Shown piece by piece: positions 9,069 to 17,221 of a stretch of DNA of 64,000 nucleotides. Both the position numbers and the translations under genes were made by a program. Every line of letters begins with the position of its first letter. Position 1 is the stretch's first letter. This DNA is from Paracoccus gahaiensis (GTDB lineage Bacteria > Pseudomonadota > Alphaproteobacteria > Rhodobacterales > Rhodobacteraceae): contig NZ_SUNI01000003.1 in NCBI RefSeq assembly GCF_005048225.1, positions 62,001 through 126,000 on the forward strand, given 5' to 3'. Below the pieces are notes generated by a model. The model ran no database searches and had not been told where the DNA came from. It worked only from the letters and a program-made list of their open reading frames with translations.

Positions 9069-9083
9069 TTAACCTTGCCTTAA
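9069..9083. promoter_or_regulatory. candidate CtrA-binding site (TTAA-N7-TTAA)
   Basis: TTAACCTTGCCTTAA matches the full CtrA consensus TTAA-N7-TTAA and sits between zapA and a small lipoprotein gene, 24 bases before the latter's ATG. CtrA is the cell-cycle/motility regulator of alphaproteobacteria. Binding is inference. Confidence 0.4.
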
Positions 9084-9106
9084 GGTCTGGCGGCGATGCT
9101 GGGGCC

Positions 9107-9418
9107 ATGATGCAGATGGCCCCCTTCCTGATGATTCTGGTCCTGATGGGCTGCGCCTCGCCCTCGCCGAGCTTTCTGGGCGCGGCCCGTCAGGATGTCA
9201 CGGTCGAGGGGATGCGCTTTGCCGTCTATGCCCGCGCGACCGAGGCACAGGTGATCCGGCTGGACAGGCTGCGCCGCGCCGACCGGGGCCTCGTCGCCCC
9301 CCGGATGCGGCGCGCGGCCGAGATGGCGACCGGCTGTCGCGCGATCCCGGACAGCCTGATCCCGGTGGGCGGCGCCGATTCGGCGGTGGGCAGGGTGGAC
9401 CTGCGCTGCCCGCCCTAG
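9107..9418 (+). CDS. small predicted lipoprotein
   Basis: Predicted 103-residue protein of unknown function. It begins with a short hydrophobic signal (PFLMILVLMGC) whose LMGC is a lipobox, so Cys at about residue 16 should be lipidated and the rest (about 85 residues) should face the periplasm. Two further cysteines, in ATGCRAIP and DLRCPP, could form a disulfide. Nothing in it identifies an enzyme family. Its TAG stop overlaps the TAG stop of the convergent esterase gene (the two share CTAG). Confidence 0.75.
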   Translation: MMQMAPFLMILVLMGCASPSPSFLGAARQDVTVEGMRFAVYARATEAQVIRLDRLRRADRGLVAPRMRRAAEMATGCRAIPDSLIPVGGADSAVGRVDLRCPP

Positions 9419-10197
9419 CCCTCCGATCCGTCGCCCAGAAAGGCCACCAGCGTCTCGGCCACCGCCTCGGGGGCGTCGGCATGCAGCCAGTGGCCGGCCT
9501 CCTTCAGGGTGACGATGCCGACCTGCGGGAAGAATTGGCGCAGCGCGTCCTCGCCCGCCGCATCGACGTAATCCGATTTCGCCCCGCGCAGGGCCATGAC
9601 CTTGCCGGGGAAGGCCTCGGCGGGCAGGCCCTCGGGCCAGCCGGTGATCTGGCCCATGGCCGCGCGCAGGACGGGCAGGTTCAGCCGCCAGACCGGGGGC
9701 GCGGCCTTCAGGTCCAGGTTCTGCAGCAGGAAGGCGCGGATGCCGGGCTGGGGGACATGGGCGGCCAGCTGTCGGTCGGCCTCGCTGCGCCGGGTGACCG
9801 AGCCCAGGTCCAGCGCCTCCATCGCGTCGATATAGCCGGTCTGGTCGTGGTCATAGGCCAGAGGCGCGATGTCCATGACGACCAGCCGCCGGACCAGATC
9901 GGGCCGGGTCAGCGCCAGCACCATCGCGGCCTTGCCGCCCATAGAATGGCCGACCAGATCGACCGGGCCGCCCAGATCGGCGATCAGATCGGCCAGATCC
10001 TCGGCCAGGGCCGGATAATCGGCACGCTCGCCCTGCGGGCTGTCGCCGTGGTTGCGCAGATCGACGCTGACGACCCGGCGCGTCTCGGCCAGCCGGCGGG
10101 CCTGCGCGCCCAGGTTGCGGCCCTGCCCGTAGAGGCCGTGGACCAGCAGGATCGGAATGGCCCCCGTCGGGCCGATGGCGGTGTGATGCAGCTTCAT
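9415..10197 (-). CDS. alpha/beta hydrolase, YbfF-like esterase
   Basis: Predicted 260-residue cytoplasmic hydrolase. The oxyanion HGLYGQGRN (about 20-28), nucleophile elbow GHSMGGKA (Ser about 104), acid near SDYVDAAGED and the catalytic His in GHWLHADAPEAV are all in the right order for the YbfF group of carboxyl/thioesterases. DLRNHGDSP is also conserved in that group. ATG at 10197. Substrate unknown. The gene runs against the small lipoprotein gene and is divergent from the next small membrane-protein gene. Confidence 0.88.
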   Translation of the reverse strand: MKLHHTAIGPTGAIPILLVHGLYGQGRNLGAQARRLAETRRVVSVDLRNHGDSPQGERADYPALAEDLADLIADLGGPVDLVGHSMGGKAAMVLALTRPDLVRRLVVMDIAPLAYDHDQTGYIDAMEALDLGSVTRRSEADRQLAAHVPQPGIRAFLLQNLDLKAAPPVWRLNLPVLRAAMGQITGWPEGLPAEAFPGKVMALRGAKSDYVDAAGEDALRQFFPQVGIVTLKEAGHWLHADAPEAVAETLVAFLGDGSEG

Positions 10198-10251
10198 GGC
10201 GCCAGCTTACGGCGTCTGGCGCGCGGCTGCCATCCCGTCTATCGTGATCCG

Positions 10252-10650
10252 ATGACGCGCAAGGGCCAGAGCTTCGAAGACATCCCGGCCCTGGCCGACG
10301 AGATCGCCGTGCTGATGGCCTCGCGCCTTGGCGGCGTGCGGCGGGGAGAGCGTCCGCCCCTGCATGTTATGCTGCGCCGTCGTGGCGGCGCCTTGCCCGC
10401 GCGCCTTCGCGCCCGGGCTGCCCGGCTAGCCGAGGCCGACCGGCTGTCGGCCCAGCCCAAGGTGGCCCGCCAGCTGCCCCGCGCCCGGCTTGGCCGCGAC
10501 CATGCCGCGCTGGCCGCGCATCTGCGCCCCTTGGGCGAGCTGTCGCGCTGGCAGGGACGGGCGGTCAGCTTCGGGGCCTCGGTGGCGCTCGGCCTGCTGG
10601 TCGTCGGCGCGCTGGCGATCTGGATCATGCTGCAGCGCGGGCTCTTGTGA
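10252..10650 (+). CDS. small conserved protein with C-terminal membrane anchor
   Basis: Predicted 132-residue protein without a recognised domain. The first ~100 residues are Arg/Ala-rich and basic (LPARLRARAARLAEADR, QLPRARLGRDHAALAAHL); the last ~27 form one hydrophobic helix (ALGLLVVGALAIWIML), so it is probably a tail-anchored inner membrane protein facing the cytoplasm. ATG at 10252; the beginning MTRKGQSFEDIPALADEIA is acidic enough for a normal N-terminus. Function unknown. It precedes an MFS exporter by about 100 bases on the same strand. Confidence 0.7.
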   Translation: MTRKGQSFEDIPALADEIAVLMASRLGGVRRGERPPLHVMLRRRGGALPARLRARAARLAEADRLSAQPKVARQLPRARLGRDHAALAAHLRPLGELSRWQGRAVSFGASVALGLLVVGALAIWIMLQRGLL

Positions 10651-10752
10651 CTTGCGCATGATGCAACCCTGACCCGCGCCCGCGGGCCTTGCCAAACCTG
10701 CCCCAAGCTGGTGTGTGAGGGCTAACATCCCCTCCGCGCGCAGGATCCCCAC

Positions 10753-11952
10753 ATGACCTCCCCCCCAGATTTCCGCGCCGCCGTGCTGGCGCTGGCGCTT
10801 GGCGCCTTCGCCATCGGCACGTCGGAATTCGCGGCGATGGGGCTTCTGCCCTATTTCGCCGCCGACCTGGCACTGACCGAGCCGCAGGCCGGCCACGTCA
10901 TCAGCGCCTATGCGTTGGGCGTGGTGGTCGGCGCGCCGGTCACCGCGATCCTGGGCGCACGCCTGCCGCGGCGGCGCTATCTGGCGGCGCTGATGGCCTT
11001 CTACGGCGTCGTGAACCTGATCGCAGCGGTGATGCCGGATCTGGCGACGCTGACCGGCATGCGCTTTCTGGCGGGCCTGCCGCATGGCGGCTTCCTGGGC
11101 GTGGCGATGCTGTACGCCGCCGACGCCCTGCCGCCCGAGCAGCGCGGGCGCGGGCTGGCGCGGGTCCTTCTGGGCCTGACGGTCGCCAATATCGTGGGCG
11201 TGCCGCTGGCGGGCTGGATGGGGCAGAGCATCGGCTGGCGGTGGGGCTTTGCTCTGCCGGGCGTGCTGGCGCTGATCTCGGCCTGGCTGATCCTGCGCGT
11301 CGCGCCCCGTGTGGGCGGCAACCCCGATGCGCGCCCGTGGGACGAGCTCTATGCGCTGAAGAACCCGCGCGTGCTGTGGGTGCTGGCGGTGGGGGCGATC
11401 GGCTTCGGCGGGCTGTTCGCGGTCTATGCCTTCCTGACGGCGGGCATCCTGGCCACCACCGACGCGCCCGGCTATGTCATCCCGCTGACGCTGGCGGTGT
11501 TCGGCGTGGGCGGCACGCTTGGCACCTGGGGCGCGGGGCGCCTGACCGAGCGGATGGGCATCGACCGCGCCGCCTATCTGTCGCTGGCGGCGATGGCCGC
11601 CACGCAGGGCTTTGCCGCGCTGGTGGTGGGCAGCTGGCCTCTGATGGTGCTGTCGTCCTTCCTGATCGCCGCCGGGGCCGGGCTGGTGATCCCGCTGCAG
11701 ACGCGGCTGATGGATGTGGCAGGCTCGGCGCAGAACATGGCCGCCGCGATGAACCATGCGGCCTTCAACGCGGCCAATGCACTTGGGCCCTTCCTGGCCG
11801 GGATGGCCCTGGCGGCGGGCTGGGGCTGGCGCGCGCCGGGGCTGGTGGGCGTCGCGCTTACGGCAGCGGGGGCGGTGGCGCTGACCCTGTCGATCCGCCA
11901 GGACCGGAAACGCGATCGGGCAGGATCGGCGCCGGCAACGAGCGCAGGATGA
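10753..11952 (+). CDS. MFS transporter, DHA1 family
   Basis: Predicted 399-residue drug:proton antiporter-type exporter with about 12 membrane segments in two halves. Evidence: GTSEFAAMGLLPYFAADL in segment 1, the loop RLPRRRYL after segment 2, and GMRFLAGLPHGGFLGVAMLYAADALP, which is typical of the purine/arabinose/sugar efflux subgroup (PbuE, AraJ). The cytoplasmic C-terminal tail is basic. Its last 95 bases overlap the end of the convergent DUF599 gene. Substrate unknown. Confidence 0.9.
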   Translation: MTSPPDFRAAVLALALGAFAIGTSEFAAMGLLPYFAADLALTEPQAGHVISAYALGVVVGAPVTAILGARLPRRRYLAALMAFYGVVNLIAAVMPDLATLTGMRFLAGLPHGGFLGVAMLYAADALPPEQRGRGLARVLLGLTVANIVGVPLAGWMGQSIGWRWGFALPGVLALISAWLILRVAPRVGGNPDARPWDELYALKNPRVLWVLAVGAIGFGGLFAVYAFLTAGILATTDAPGYVIPLTLAVFGVGGTLGTWGAGRLTERMGIDRAAYLSLAAMAATQGFAALVVGSWPLMVLSSFLIAAGAGLVIPLQTRLMDVAGSAQNMAAAMNHAAFNAANALGPFLAGMALAAGWGWRAPGLVGVALTAAGAVALTLSIRQDRKRDRAGSAPATSAG

Positions 11953-12634
11953 CCTGCCGCGAGGTCGAGGCGAACTCGCGTCGCCAGGTGACCCACAGCA
12001 CGATCCCCGTACCCAGCATCAGCGTCCAGGCCCCGGTCAGCCAGCCAAGCGAGCCCAGGGCGAAGTAGACGCTGCGCAGCCCGGCATTGAAGCTGCGCGC
12101 GGCGGTGATGTTCAGATCCGCCGCCTGCATGGCGCGGTCCATGGCGTCCGGGTGGTCGGCCTTGTTCGGCACGGCGGCCATCATCACCGCGCAATAGCCG
12201 AACAGCCGGTGCGCCCAGACAAACTTCAGGAAGGCATTGGCCACGAAGAACATCGGCACCAGCAGCCGCAGCTCCCACCCGGTGTCAGTGGCGGGGTCCA
12301 GCTCCAGCCCCGAGGCGATGGTGCGCAGGCGTTCCCCATTGCCGATCAGCGCCAGCAGCCCCCCGGTGGCGATCATGCAGGCGCTGGCGAAGAAGGCCGT
12401 GCCCTCGCGCAGGCTGGCCAGGATGTTGCCGTCGAAGATGCGCGGCTCGCGGGTCACGAAATAGCGCATCCATTCCCGGCGATAGCGCGTCATCAGCACC
12501 GAGACCGAGGGCCGCCCCTGCGGCGGGCGTTCCGTGAACCAGCCGATGCCCAGCCAGGCCGCGAACAGCATCACCAGCGCGATCAGGTCGCGCAGCGCCA
12601 GCGGATGGGAAGCGAGTTGGTCCAGCATGGTCAT
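11858..12634 (-). CDS. DUF599 membrane protein
   Basis: Predicted 258-residue inner membrane protein with about four hydrophobic segments (DLIALVMLFAAWLGIGWF near the start; FFASACMIATGGLLALIG; LVPMFFVANAFLKFVWAHR; LGSLGWLTGAWTLMLGTGIV). The conserved WMRYFVTREPRIFDGNIL and FVWAHRLFGYCAVMM blocks identify DUF599, whose function is not known. The gene's 3' end, coding a proline/serine-rich tail, overlaps 95 bases of the MFS gene on the other strand. ATG at 12634 or 12628 (MTM). Confidence 0.85.
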   Translation of the reverse strand: MTMLDQLASHPLALRDLIALVMLFAAWLGIGWFTERPPQGRPSVSVLMTRYRREWMRYFVTREPRIFDGNILASLREGTAFFASACMIATGGLLALIGNGERLRTIASGLELDPATDTGWELRLLVPMFFVANAFLKFVWAHRLFGYCAVMMAAVPNKADHPDAMDRAMQAADLNITAARSFNAGLRSVYFALGSLGWLTGAWTLMLGTGIVLWVTWRREFASTSRQVILRSLPAPILPDRVSGPGGSTGSAPPPPLP

Positions 12635-12722
12635 GGCGCGACATTAAGGCGGGATGGCGCGGCTTGTAAGCCCCTGCGCACCGGCCTATCGTCGCCCGAC
12701 ACGGCAGGGAGGAGAACCGGCC

Positions 12723-14183
12723 ATGATGCAGATGCCCCCACCCGATCCTTCGGTCCTGTCGCGGCGCCAGGCGATCACCGATGCGCTGAACGCGGCCCTT
12801 CCGGGCGCGGTGATCCAGGACCCGGCCGAAACGCGCGCCTATGAATGCGACGCGCTGTCGGCCTATCGCTGCGCGCCCTTGGCCGTGGTGCTGCCGCGCT
12901 CGACCGACGAGGTCTCGCGCCTGCTGCGCCTGTGTCACGAGCTGCGCGTGCCGGTCGTGCCGCGCGGGGCGGGGACCAGCCTTGCGGGCGGGTCGATGCC
13001 CACCGCCGATGCGGTGGTGATCGGCCTGTCGCGCATGACCGACGTGCTGGAGATCTCGGCCCCCGACCGCCAGATCCGGGTGCAGGCGGGGCGCACGAAC
13101 CTGTCCGTCTCGGGCGCGGTCGAGGGCTTGGGCTTCTTCTATGCCCCCGATCCCTCCAGCCAGCTGGCCTGCGCCATCGGCGGGAACATCGCGATGAATT
13201 CGGGCGGCGCGCATTGCCTGAAATACGGGGTGACGACGAACAACCTGCTGGGCGTGACGCTGGTCCTGATGGACGGCTCGGTCGTGGAGCTGGGCGGTCC
13301 GATGGGCGAGGGGCCGGGGCTGGACCTGCTGGGCGTCGTCTGCGGGTCCGAGGGGCAACTGGGCATCGTCACGGAAGCCACGCTGCGCATCCTGCCGCGT
13401 CCCGCCGGCGCGCGCCCCGCGCTGATCGGCTTCGACAAGGCCGAGACCGCCGGCGCCTGCGTGGCCGCGATCATCCGCGCGGGCATCATCCCCGTCGCCA
13501 TCGAATTCATGGACAGCCCCTGCATCAAGGCGACCGAGGCCTTCGCCCATGCGGGCTATCCCGATTGCGAGGCACTGCTGATCGTCGAGGTCGAGGGCAC
13601 GCCGCCCGAGATCGACGAACAGCTGGCGCTGATCCGCGACATCGCGATGCGCTTCGATCCGGTCGAGTTCCGCGAAAGCGGCTCGGACGACGAATCCCGC
13701 CGCATCTGGCTGGGCCGCAAGTCGGCCTTCGGGGCGATGGGGCAGATGGGCGATTACATCTGTCTGGACGGCACCATCCCGGTGACCGCGCTGCCCAGGG
13801 TGCTGGCGGGCATCGGCGATCTGTCGCGGCAATACGGGCTGGCGGTGGCCAATGTCTTCCATGCGGGCGACGGCAACATGCATCCCCTGATCATCTATGA
13901 CGCCAATGCGCCCGGCGATCTGGACCGGGCCGAGGATCTGGGCGCCGACATCCTGCGCCTCTGCGTCGAGGTCGGCGGCTGCCTGACCGGCGAGCATGGC
14001 GTGGGCATCGAAAAGCGCGACCTGATGAGCGTGCAGTTCGACCCCGCCGATCTGGAGGCGCAGATGCGCGTCAAGGACGCCTTCGATCCGCATTGGCTGC
14101 TGAACGCCGCCAAGGTCTTTCCGCTGGATGTCAGCGCCCCGCGCCGCGACCGCCGCCTGAACCGGACCCCCCATGCCGCCTGA
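12723..14183 (+). CDS. glcD: glycolate oxidase subunit GlcD (FAD-linked)
   Basis: Predicted 486-residue flavoprotein subunit of membrane-associated glycolate oxidase, which turns glycolate into glyoxylate. The PCMH-type FAD domain is seen as VPVVPRGAGTSLAGGS (about 77-92), YAPDPSSQLACAIGGNIAMN and GVTTNNLLG; the C-terminal FAD-oxidase domain has VFHAGDGNMHPL and the final GCLTGEHGVGIEKRD. ATG at 12723 has GGGAGGAG about 8 bases upstream; a more upstream start at 12654 would add residues outside the domain. First gene of glcDEF; overlaps glcE by 11 bases. Confidence 0.95.
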   Translation: MMQMPPPDPSVLSRRQAITDALNAALPGAVIQDPAETRAYECDALSAYRCAPLAVVLPRSTDEVSRLLRLCHELRVPVVPRGAGTSLAGGSMPTADAVVIGLSRMTDVLEISAPDRQIRVQAGRTNLSVSGAVEGLGFFYAPDPSSQLACAIGGNIAMNSGGAHCLKYGVTTNNLLGVTLVLMDGSVVELGGPMGEGPGLDLLGVVCGSEGQLGIVTEATLRILPRPAGARPALIGFDKAETAGACVAAIIRAGIIPVAIEFMDSPCIKATEAFAHAGYPDCEALLIVEVEGTPPEIDEQLALIRDIAMRFDPVEFRESGSDDESRRIWLGRKSAFGAMGQMGDYICLDGTIPVTALPRVLAGIGDLSRQYGLAVANVFHAGDGNMHPLIIYDANAPGDLDRAEDLGADILRLCVEVGGCLTGEHGVGIEKRDLMSVQFDPADLEAQMRVKDAFDPHWLLNAAKVFPLDVSAPRRDRRLNRTPHAA

Positions 14184-15228
14184 AATCATGCGGCCTGAGA
14201 CCGAGGGCCAGCTGGCCGACCTGATCCGCGGCGCCATCGCTCCCCTGTCGATCACCGGGGGCGGCACGCGCCCTTGGCCCGGCGAGGGCGGGGGCACGCA
14301 CCTCGACATGACCGCGCTGACCGGCGTGACGCTCTATGAGCCCGAGGCGCTGACCCTGGTCGTGCGCGCCGGCACGCCCTTGGAGACCGTGCGTCAGACC
14401 TTGGCCGCCGAGGGGCAGATGCTGGCCTTCGAGCCTGTGGGCCGGGACGGCTCGACCATCGGCGGCGTGGCCGCGACCAATGCCAGCGGCCCGCGCCGGG
14501 TGCAGGCGGGCGCGGCGCGCGACGCGATGATCGGGGTGCGCTTCGTGGACGGGCAGGGCGAGGTGATCCGCAATGGCGGGCGGGTGATGAAGAACGTCAC
14601 CGGCTATGATCTGGTCAAGCTGATGGCGGGCAGCCGGGGACGGCTTGGCGCGTTGACCGAGATCAGCTTCCGCACCGCCCCCCTGCCGCCCGTCACCCTG
14701 ACATTGGCGCTGCCGGATCTGGACGCCGCCGCCGCGATCCCGGCCCTGTCCTCGGCCCTGGGCGGCCCCTATGACGTCTCGGGCGCCGCTTGGCTGCCCG
14801 GGCAGGGCGCGCTCATCCGGTTGGAGGGGCTCGCCGCCTCGGTCACGTCCCGCGCCGCCGATCTGACCGACCGCCTGCAGGCCCATGGTGCGGTGACCGA
14901 GGGCAATCCGCAGGCCTGGCTTCTTCTTTGCCCAAATACCCAAGATCCCCAGGCCGACATCTGGCGCATCACCTGTCGTCCAAGCGAGGCCCCCGCAGTG
15001 CTGTCCCACCTGCCCGAACCTCTGTCGCTTGACTGGGGCGGCGCGCTGATCCATGTCCGCCTGCCTGCGGACCAGATCCCTGATCTGCCCCATTTCTCGG
15101 GCCATGCCCGCCGCATCCGGGGCGCGGCCCCGGCGCTGCACCCCGCCGCCGATCCGCTGACCGCGCGGCTGGAGCGGGATTTGCGCGCGCAGTTCGACCC
15201 GCGCGGCCTCTTCGGAGGGGACGCCTGA
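14173..15228 (+). CDS. glcE: glycolate oxidase subunit GlcE (FAD-binding)
   Basis: Predicted 351-residue second flavin subunit of glycolate oxidase, shorter than GlcD. FAD-domain motifs: ITGGGTRPWPG (about 27-37), LAFEPVGRDGSTIGGVAATNASGP in two parts, and GRVMKNVTGYDLVKLMAGS near the middle. Overlaps glcD by 11 bases and glcF by one (TGATG), so the three are translated as a unit. Oddity: around 14921-14945 the coding sequence contains, in reverse orientation, the core of the dispersed intergenic element (encodes LLLCPNTQDPQ). Confidence 0.94.
   Translation: MPPEIMRPETEGQLADLIRGAIAPLSITGGGTRPWPGEGGGTHLDMTALTGVTLYEPEALTLVVRAGTPLETVRQTLAAEGQMLAFEPVGRDGSTIGGVAATNASGPRRVQAGAARDAMIGVRFVDGQGEVIRNGGRVMKNVTGYDLVKLMAGSRGRLGALTEISFRTAPLPPVTLTLALPDLDAAAAIPALSSALGGPYDVSGAAWLPGQGALIRLEGLAASVTSRAADLTDRLQAHGAVTEGNPQAWLLLCPNTQDPQADIWRITCRPSEAPAVLSHLPEPLSLDWGGALIHVRLPADQIPDLPHFSGHARRIRGAAPALHPAADPLTARLERDLRAQFDPRGLFGGDA
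14921..14945 (-). repeat. core of dispersed element inside glcE
   Basis: CTTCTTTGCCCAAATACCC at 14922-14940 is the reverse complement of GGGTATTTGGGCAAAgAAG, nearly the same as copy A (GGGTATTTGGGCAAACGAG at 748-766). All other copies in the window are intergenic. It is read through in frame in glcE. Confidence 0.5.
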
Positions 15229-16538
15229 TGCAGACCCATTTCTCGCCCGAGCAGCTCTCCGATCCGCTGACCGCGCGGTCGAACAAGATCCTGCGGACCT
15301 GCGTGCATTGCGGCTTCTGCACGGCGACCTGCCCGACCTATCAGGTGCTGGGGGACGAGCTGGACAGCCCGCGCGGCCGCATCTACCTGATCAAGGACAT
15401 GCTGGAGGCGGGCCGCCCCGCCGATGCCAAGACGGTCAAGCATATCGACCGCTGCCTGGGCTGCCTGTCCTGCATGACGACCTGCCCCTCGGGCGTGCAT
15501 TACGGCCATCTGCTGGAACATGCGCGCGAGCATATCGAGGCCACCTATCGCCGCCCCTTCACCGACCGGGCGCTGCGCGGGGTGCTGAAATTCGTGCTGC
15601 CCCATCCGACCCGCTTCCGGCTGGCGCTGCTGGGCGCCAGGATCGCGCGGCCCTTCGCGCGGCTGATGCCGGACAAGCGGCTGCGCGCGATGCTGAGCAT
15701 GGCGCCGGCCAGCATCCCGCCGGTCAGCCGCAACGATGACGGGCAGACCTTTCCCGCCCAGGGCCCGCGCCGGGCGCGGGTGGTGCTGATGATCGGCTGC
15801 GCGCAGCGGGCGCTGAACACCGACATCAACGACGCCACCATCCGCCTGCTACAGCGCGCGGGCGTCGAGGTCGTCATCCCGCAGTCCTTCGGCTGCTGCG
15901 GGGCGCTGACCCTGCATATGGGCGACGAGGCCGATGGCAAGACCCGCGCCCGCGACAGCATCCGCCGCCTGCTGGCCGCCGAAGAAGGCGGCGCGCTGGA
16001 CGCGGTGATCATCAACACCTCGGGCTGCGGCACGACGATCAAGGATTACGGGCATCTCTTCGCGGGCGACCCGATGGAGGCCGAGGCCCGGCGCGTGGCG
16101 GGGCTTGCCCGCGACGTGACCGAGTTCCTGGCGGGCCTGGGCCTGCCCGAGCGGGTGGGCGATCGAGGCGCGGGGATGCGGGTGGCCTATCACTCGGCCT
16201 GCTCGCTGCAGCACGGCCAGCAGATCCGCTCGGCCCCCAAGGACCTGCTGGCGGGGATGGGCTTCACCGTTCTGGAGCCCACCGATCCGCATCTGTGCTG
16301 CGGATCCGCCGGGACCTACAACCTGCTGCAGCCCGAGCTGTCCTCGGAGCTGAAGGCCCGCAAGGTCGCGACGCTGGAGGCGACCGCGCCGCAGGTGATC
16401 GCCGCCGGCAACATCGGCTGCATGATGCAGATCGGCGGCGGCACGTCCGTCCCCGTCGTCCATACCGTCGAGCTGCTGGACTGGGCCACCGGGGGGCCGC
16501 GCCCCGCCGCGCTGGCGGATCTGTTCACGGATGCGTGA
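15228..16538 (+). CDS. glcF: glycolate oxidase iron-sulfur subunit GlcF
   Basis: Predicted 436-residue electron-transfer subunit of glycolate oxidase. Two [4Fe-4S] motifs are plain: C25-C28-C31-C35 in CVHCGFCTATCP and C76-C79-C82-C86 in CLGCLSCMTTCP. Two CCG domains follow, with QSFGCCGAL and LCCGSAGTYN, which bind a non-cubane cluster in related proteins. The start overlaps glcE by one base. Passes electrons to the quinone pool. No glyoxylate or malate synthase gene follows; the next gene is an Hsp20 under its own promoter. Confidence 0.95.
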   Translation: MQTHFSPEQLSDPLTARSNKILRTCVHCGFCTATCPTYQVLGDELDSPRGRIYLIKDMLEAGRPADAKTVKHIDRCLGCLSCMTTCPSGVHYGHLLEHAREHIEATYRRPFTDRALRGVLKFVLPHPTRFRLALLGARIARPFARLMPDKRLRAMLSMAPASIPPVSRNDDGQTFPAQGPRRARVVLMIGCAQRALNTDINDATIRLLQRAGVEVVIPQSFGCCGALTLHMGDEADGKTRARDSIRRLLAAEEGGALDAVIINTSGCGTTIKDYGHLFAGDPMEAEARRVAGLARDVTEFLAGLGLPERVGDRGAGMRVAYHSACSLQHGQQIRSAPKDLLAGMGFTVLEPTDPHLCCGSAGTYNLLQPELSSELKARKVATLEATAPQVIAAGNIGCMMQIGGGTSVPVVHTVELLDWATGGPRPAALADLFTDA

Positions 16539-16543
16539 GGGCG

Positions 16544-16571
16544 CTTGAAGGCGGGAGGGACCGGGCTAAAT
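16544..16571 (+). promoter_or_regulatory. candidate RpoH (heat-shock) promoter for hsp20
   Basis: CTTGAA at 16544-16549 and CTAAAT at 16566-16571 with a 16-base gap. This is close to the alphaproteobacterial sigma-32 promoter (CTTGAA, then a C/T-A/T-rich -10) and lies about 95 bases upstream of a small heat-shock gene. Confidence 0.5.
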
Positions 16572-16666
16572 CTCGGCTCACCGGCGGCCGACATGGCGCC
16601 GGTCCTACCGCCCGCCCGGGCTTTCGGGGGGCACCCATGACATCGCTTGAGCAGAGGATGTGACCC

Positions 16667-17119
16667 ATGCGCAATTTCGACCTGACCCCGCTCTATCGCG
16701 CCTCGGTCGGCTTCGACCGGCTGGCCGACGTGATGGACCGCGCCATGAGCGCCGATATCGCCACCACGACCTATCCCCCCTACAATATTGAGAAAACCGG
16801 CGAGGATACCTATCGCATCTCGATCGCCGTGGCGGGCTTTGCCGCCGACGACCTGAATGTCGAGATCCGCGACGGCGCGGTGATCGTCTCGGCCCGCAAG
16901 ACGGACGAGGACGAGGGCCGAACCTATCTGCATCGCGGCATCGCGACCCGCAGCTTCGAGCGCAAGTTCACTCTGGCCGACCATGTCCGCGTCGATGGTG
17001 CCAGCCATGCCGACGGGATGCTGCATATCGACCTGGTCCGCGAGATCCCCGAAGCGCTGAAGCCCCGCCGGATCGAGATCGCCAAGTCGGCGCCGAAGGT
17101 CGAGCGTCTGGACGCCTGA
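16667..17119 (+). CDS. small heat-shock protein, Hsp20/IbpA family
   Basis: Predicted 150-residue ATP-independent chaperone. A short N-terminal region (FDLTPLYRASVGFDRLADVMDRA) precedes the alpha-crystallin domain, seen from YPPYNIEKTGEDTYRISIAVAGF to GIATRSFERKFTLADHV and HADGMLHIDLVREIPE; the C-terminal tail carries RRIEIAKS, holding an I-x-I type anchor. This pattern is IbpA-like. ATG at 16667 has AGAGGA 8 bases upstream. An 8-codon frame (16637-16663) ends 3 bases before the start. Binds unfolding proteins in the cytoplasm during heat stress. Confidence 0.93.
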   Translation: MRNFDLTPLYRASVGFDRLADVMDRAMSADIATTTYPPYNIEKTGEDTYRISIAVAGFAADDLNVEIRDGAVIVSARKTDEDEGRTYLHRGIATRSFERKFTLADHVRVDGASHADGMLHIDLVREIPEALKPRRIEIAKSAPKVERLDA

Positions 17120-17137
17120 TCTTTGCGTCCCGCGACG

Positions 17138-17190
17138 GCCGGGGGGCCAGCCCCCCGGACCCCCCGGGATACTTTTACCAAGATGAAGGG
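17138..17190. repeat. dispersed hairpin element, copy C (convergent spacer hsp20/recR)
   Basis: GGGGGGCCAGCCCCCC hairpin, C-run, then GGGATACTTTTACCAAGATGAA, a variant of ATATTTGGGCCAAGATGAA. Between convergent hsp20 and recR, so a likely shared transcription end. Confidence 0.6.
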
Positions 17191-17221
17191 GCGGCCTTTT
17201 CGGGTCGCCCTGTTTTCCTGG

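Noticed and set aside
9415-9418. Shared CTAG giving overlapping stops of the lipoprotein and esterase genes.
   Set aside because: A natural result of convergent genes with palindromic TAG ends; no sign of function.
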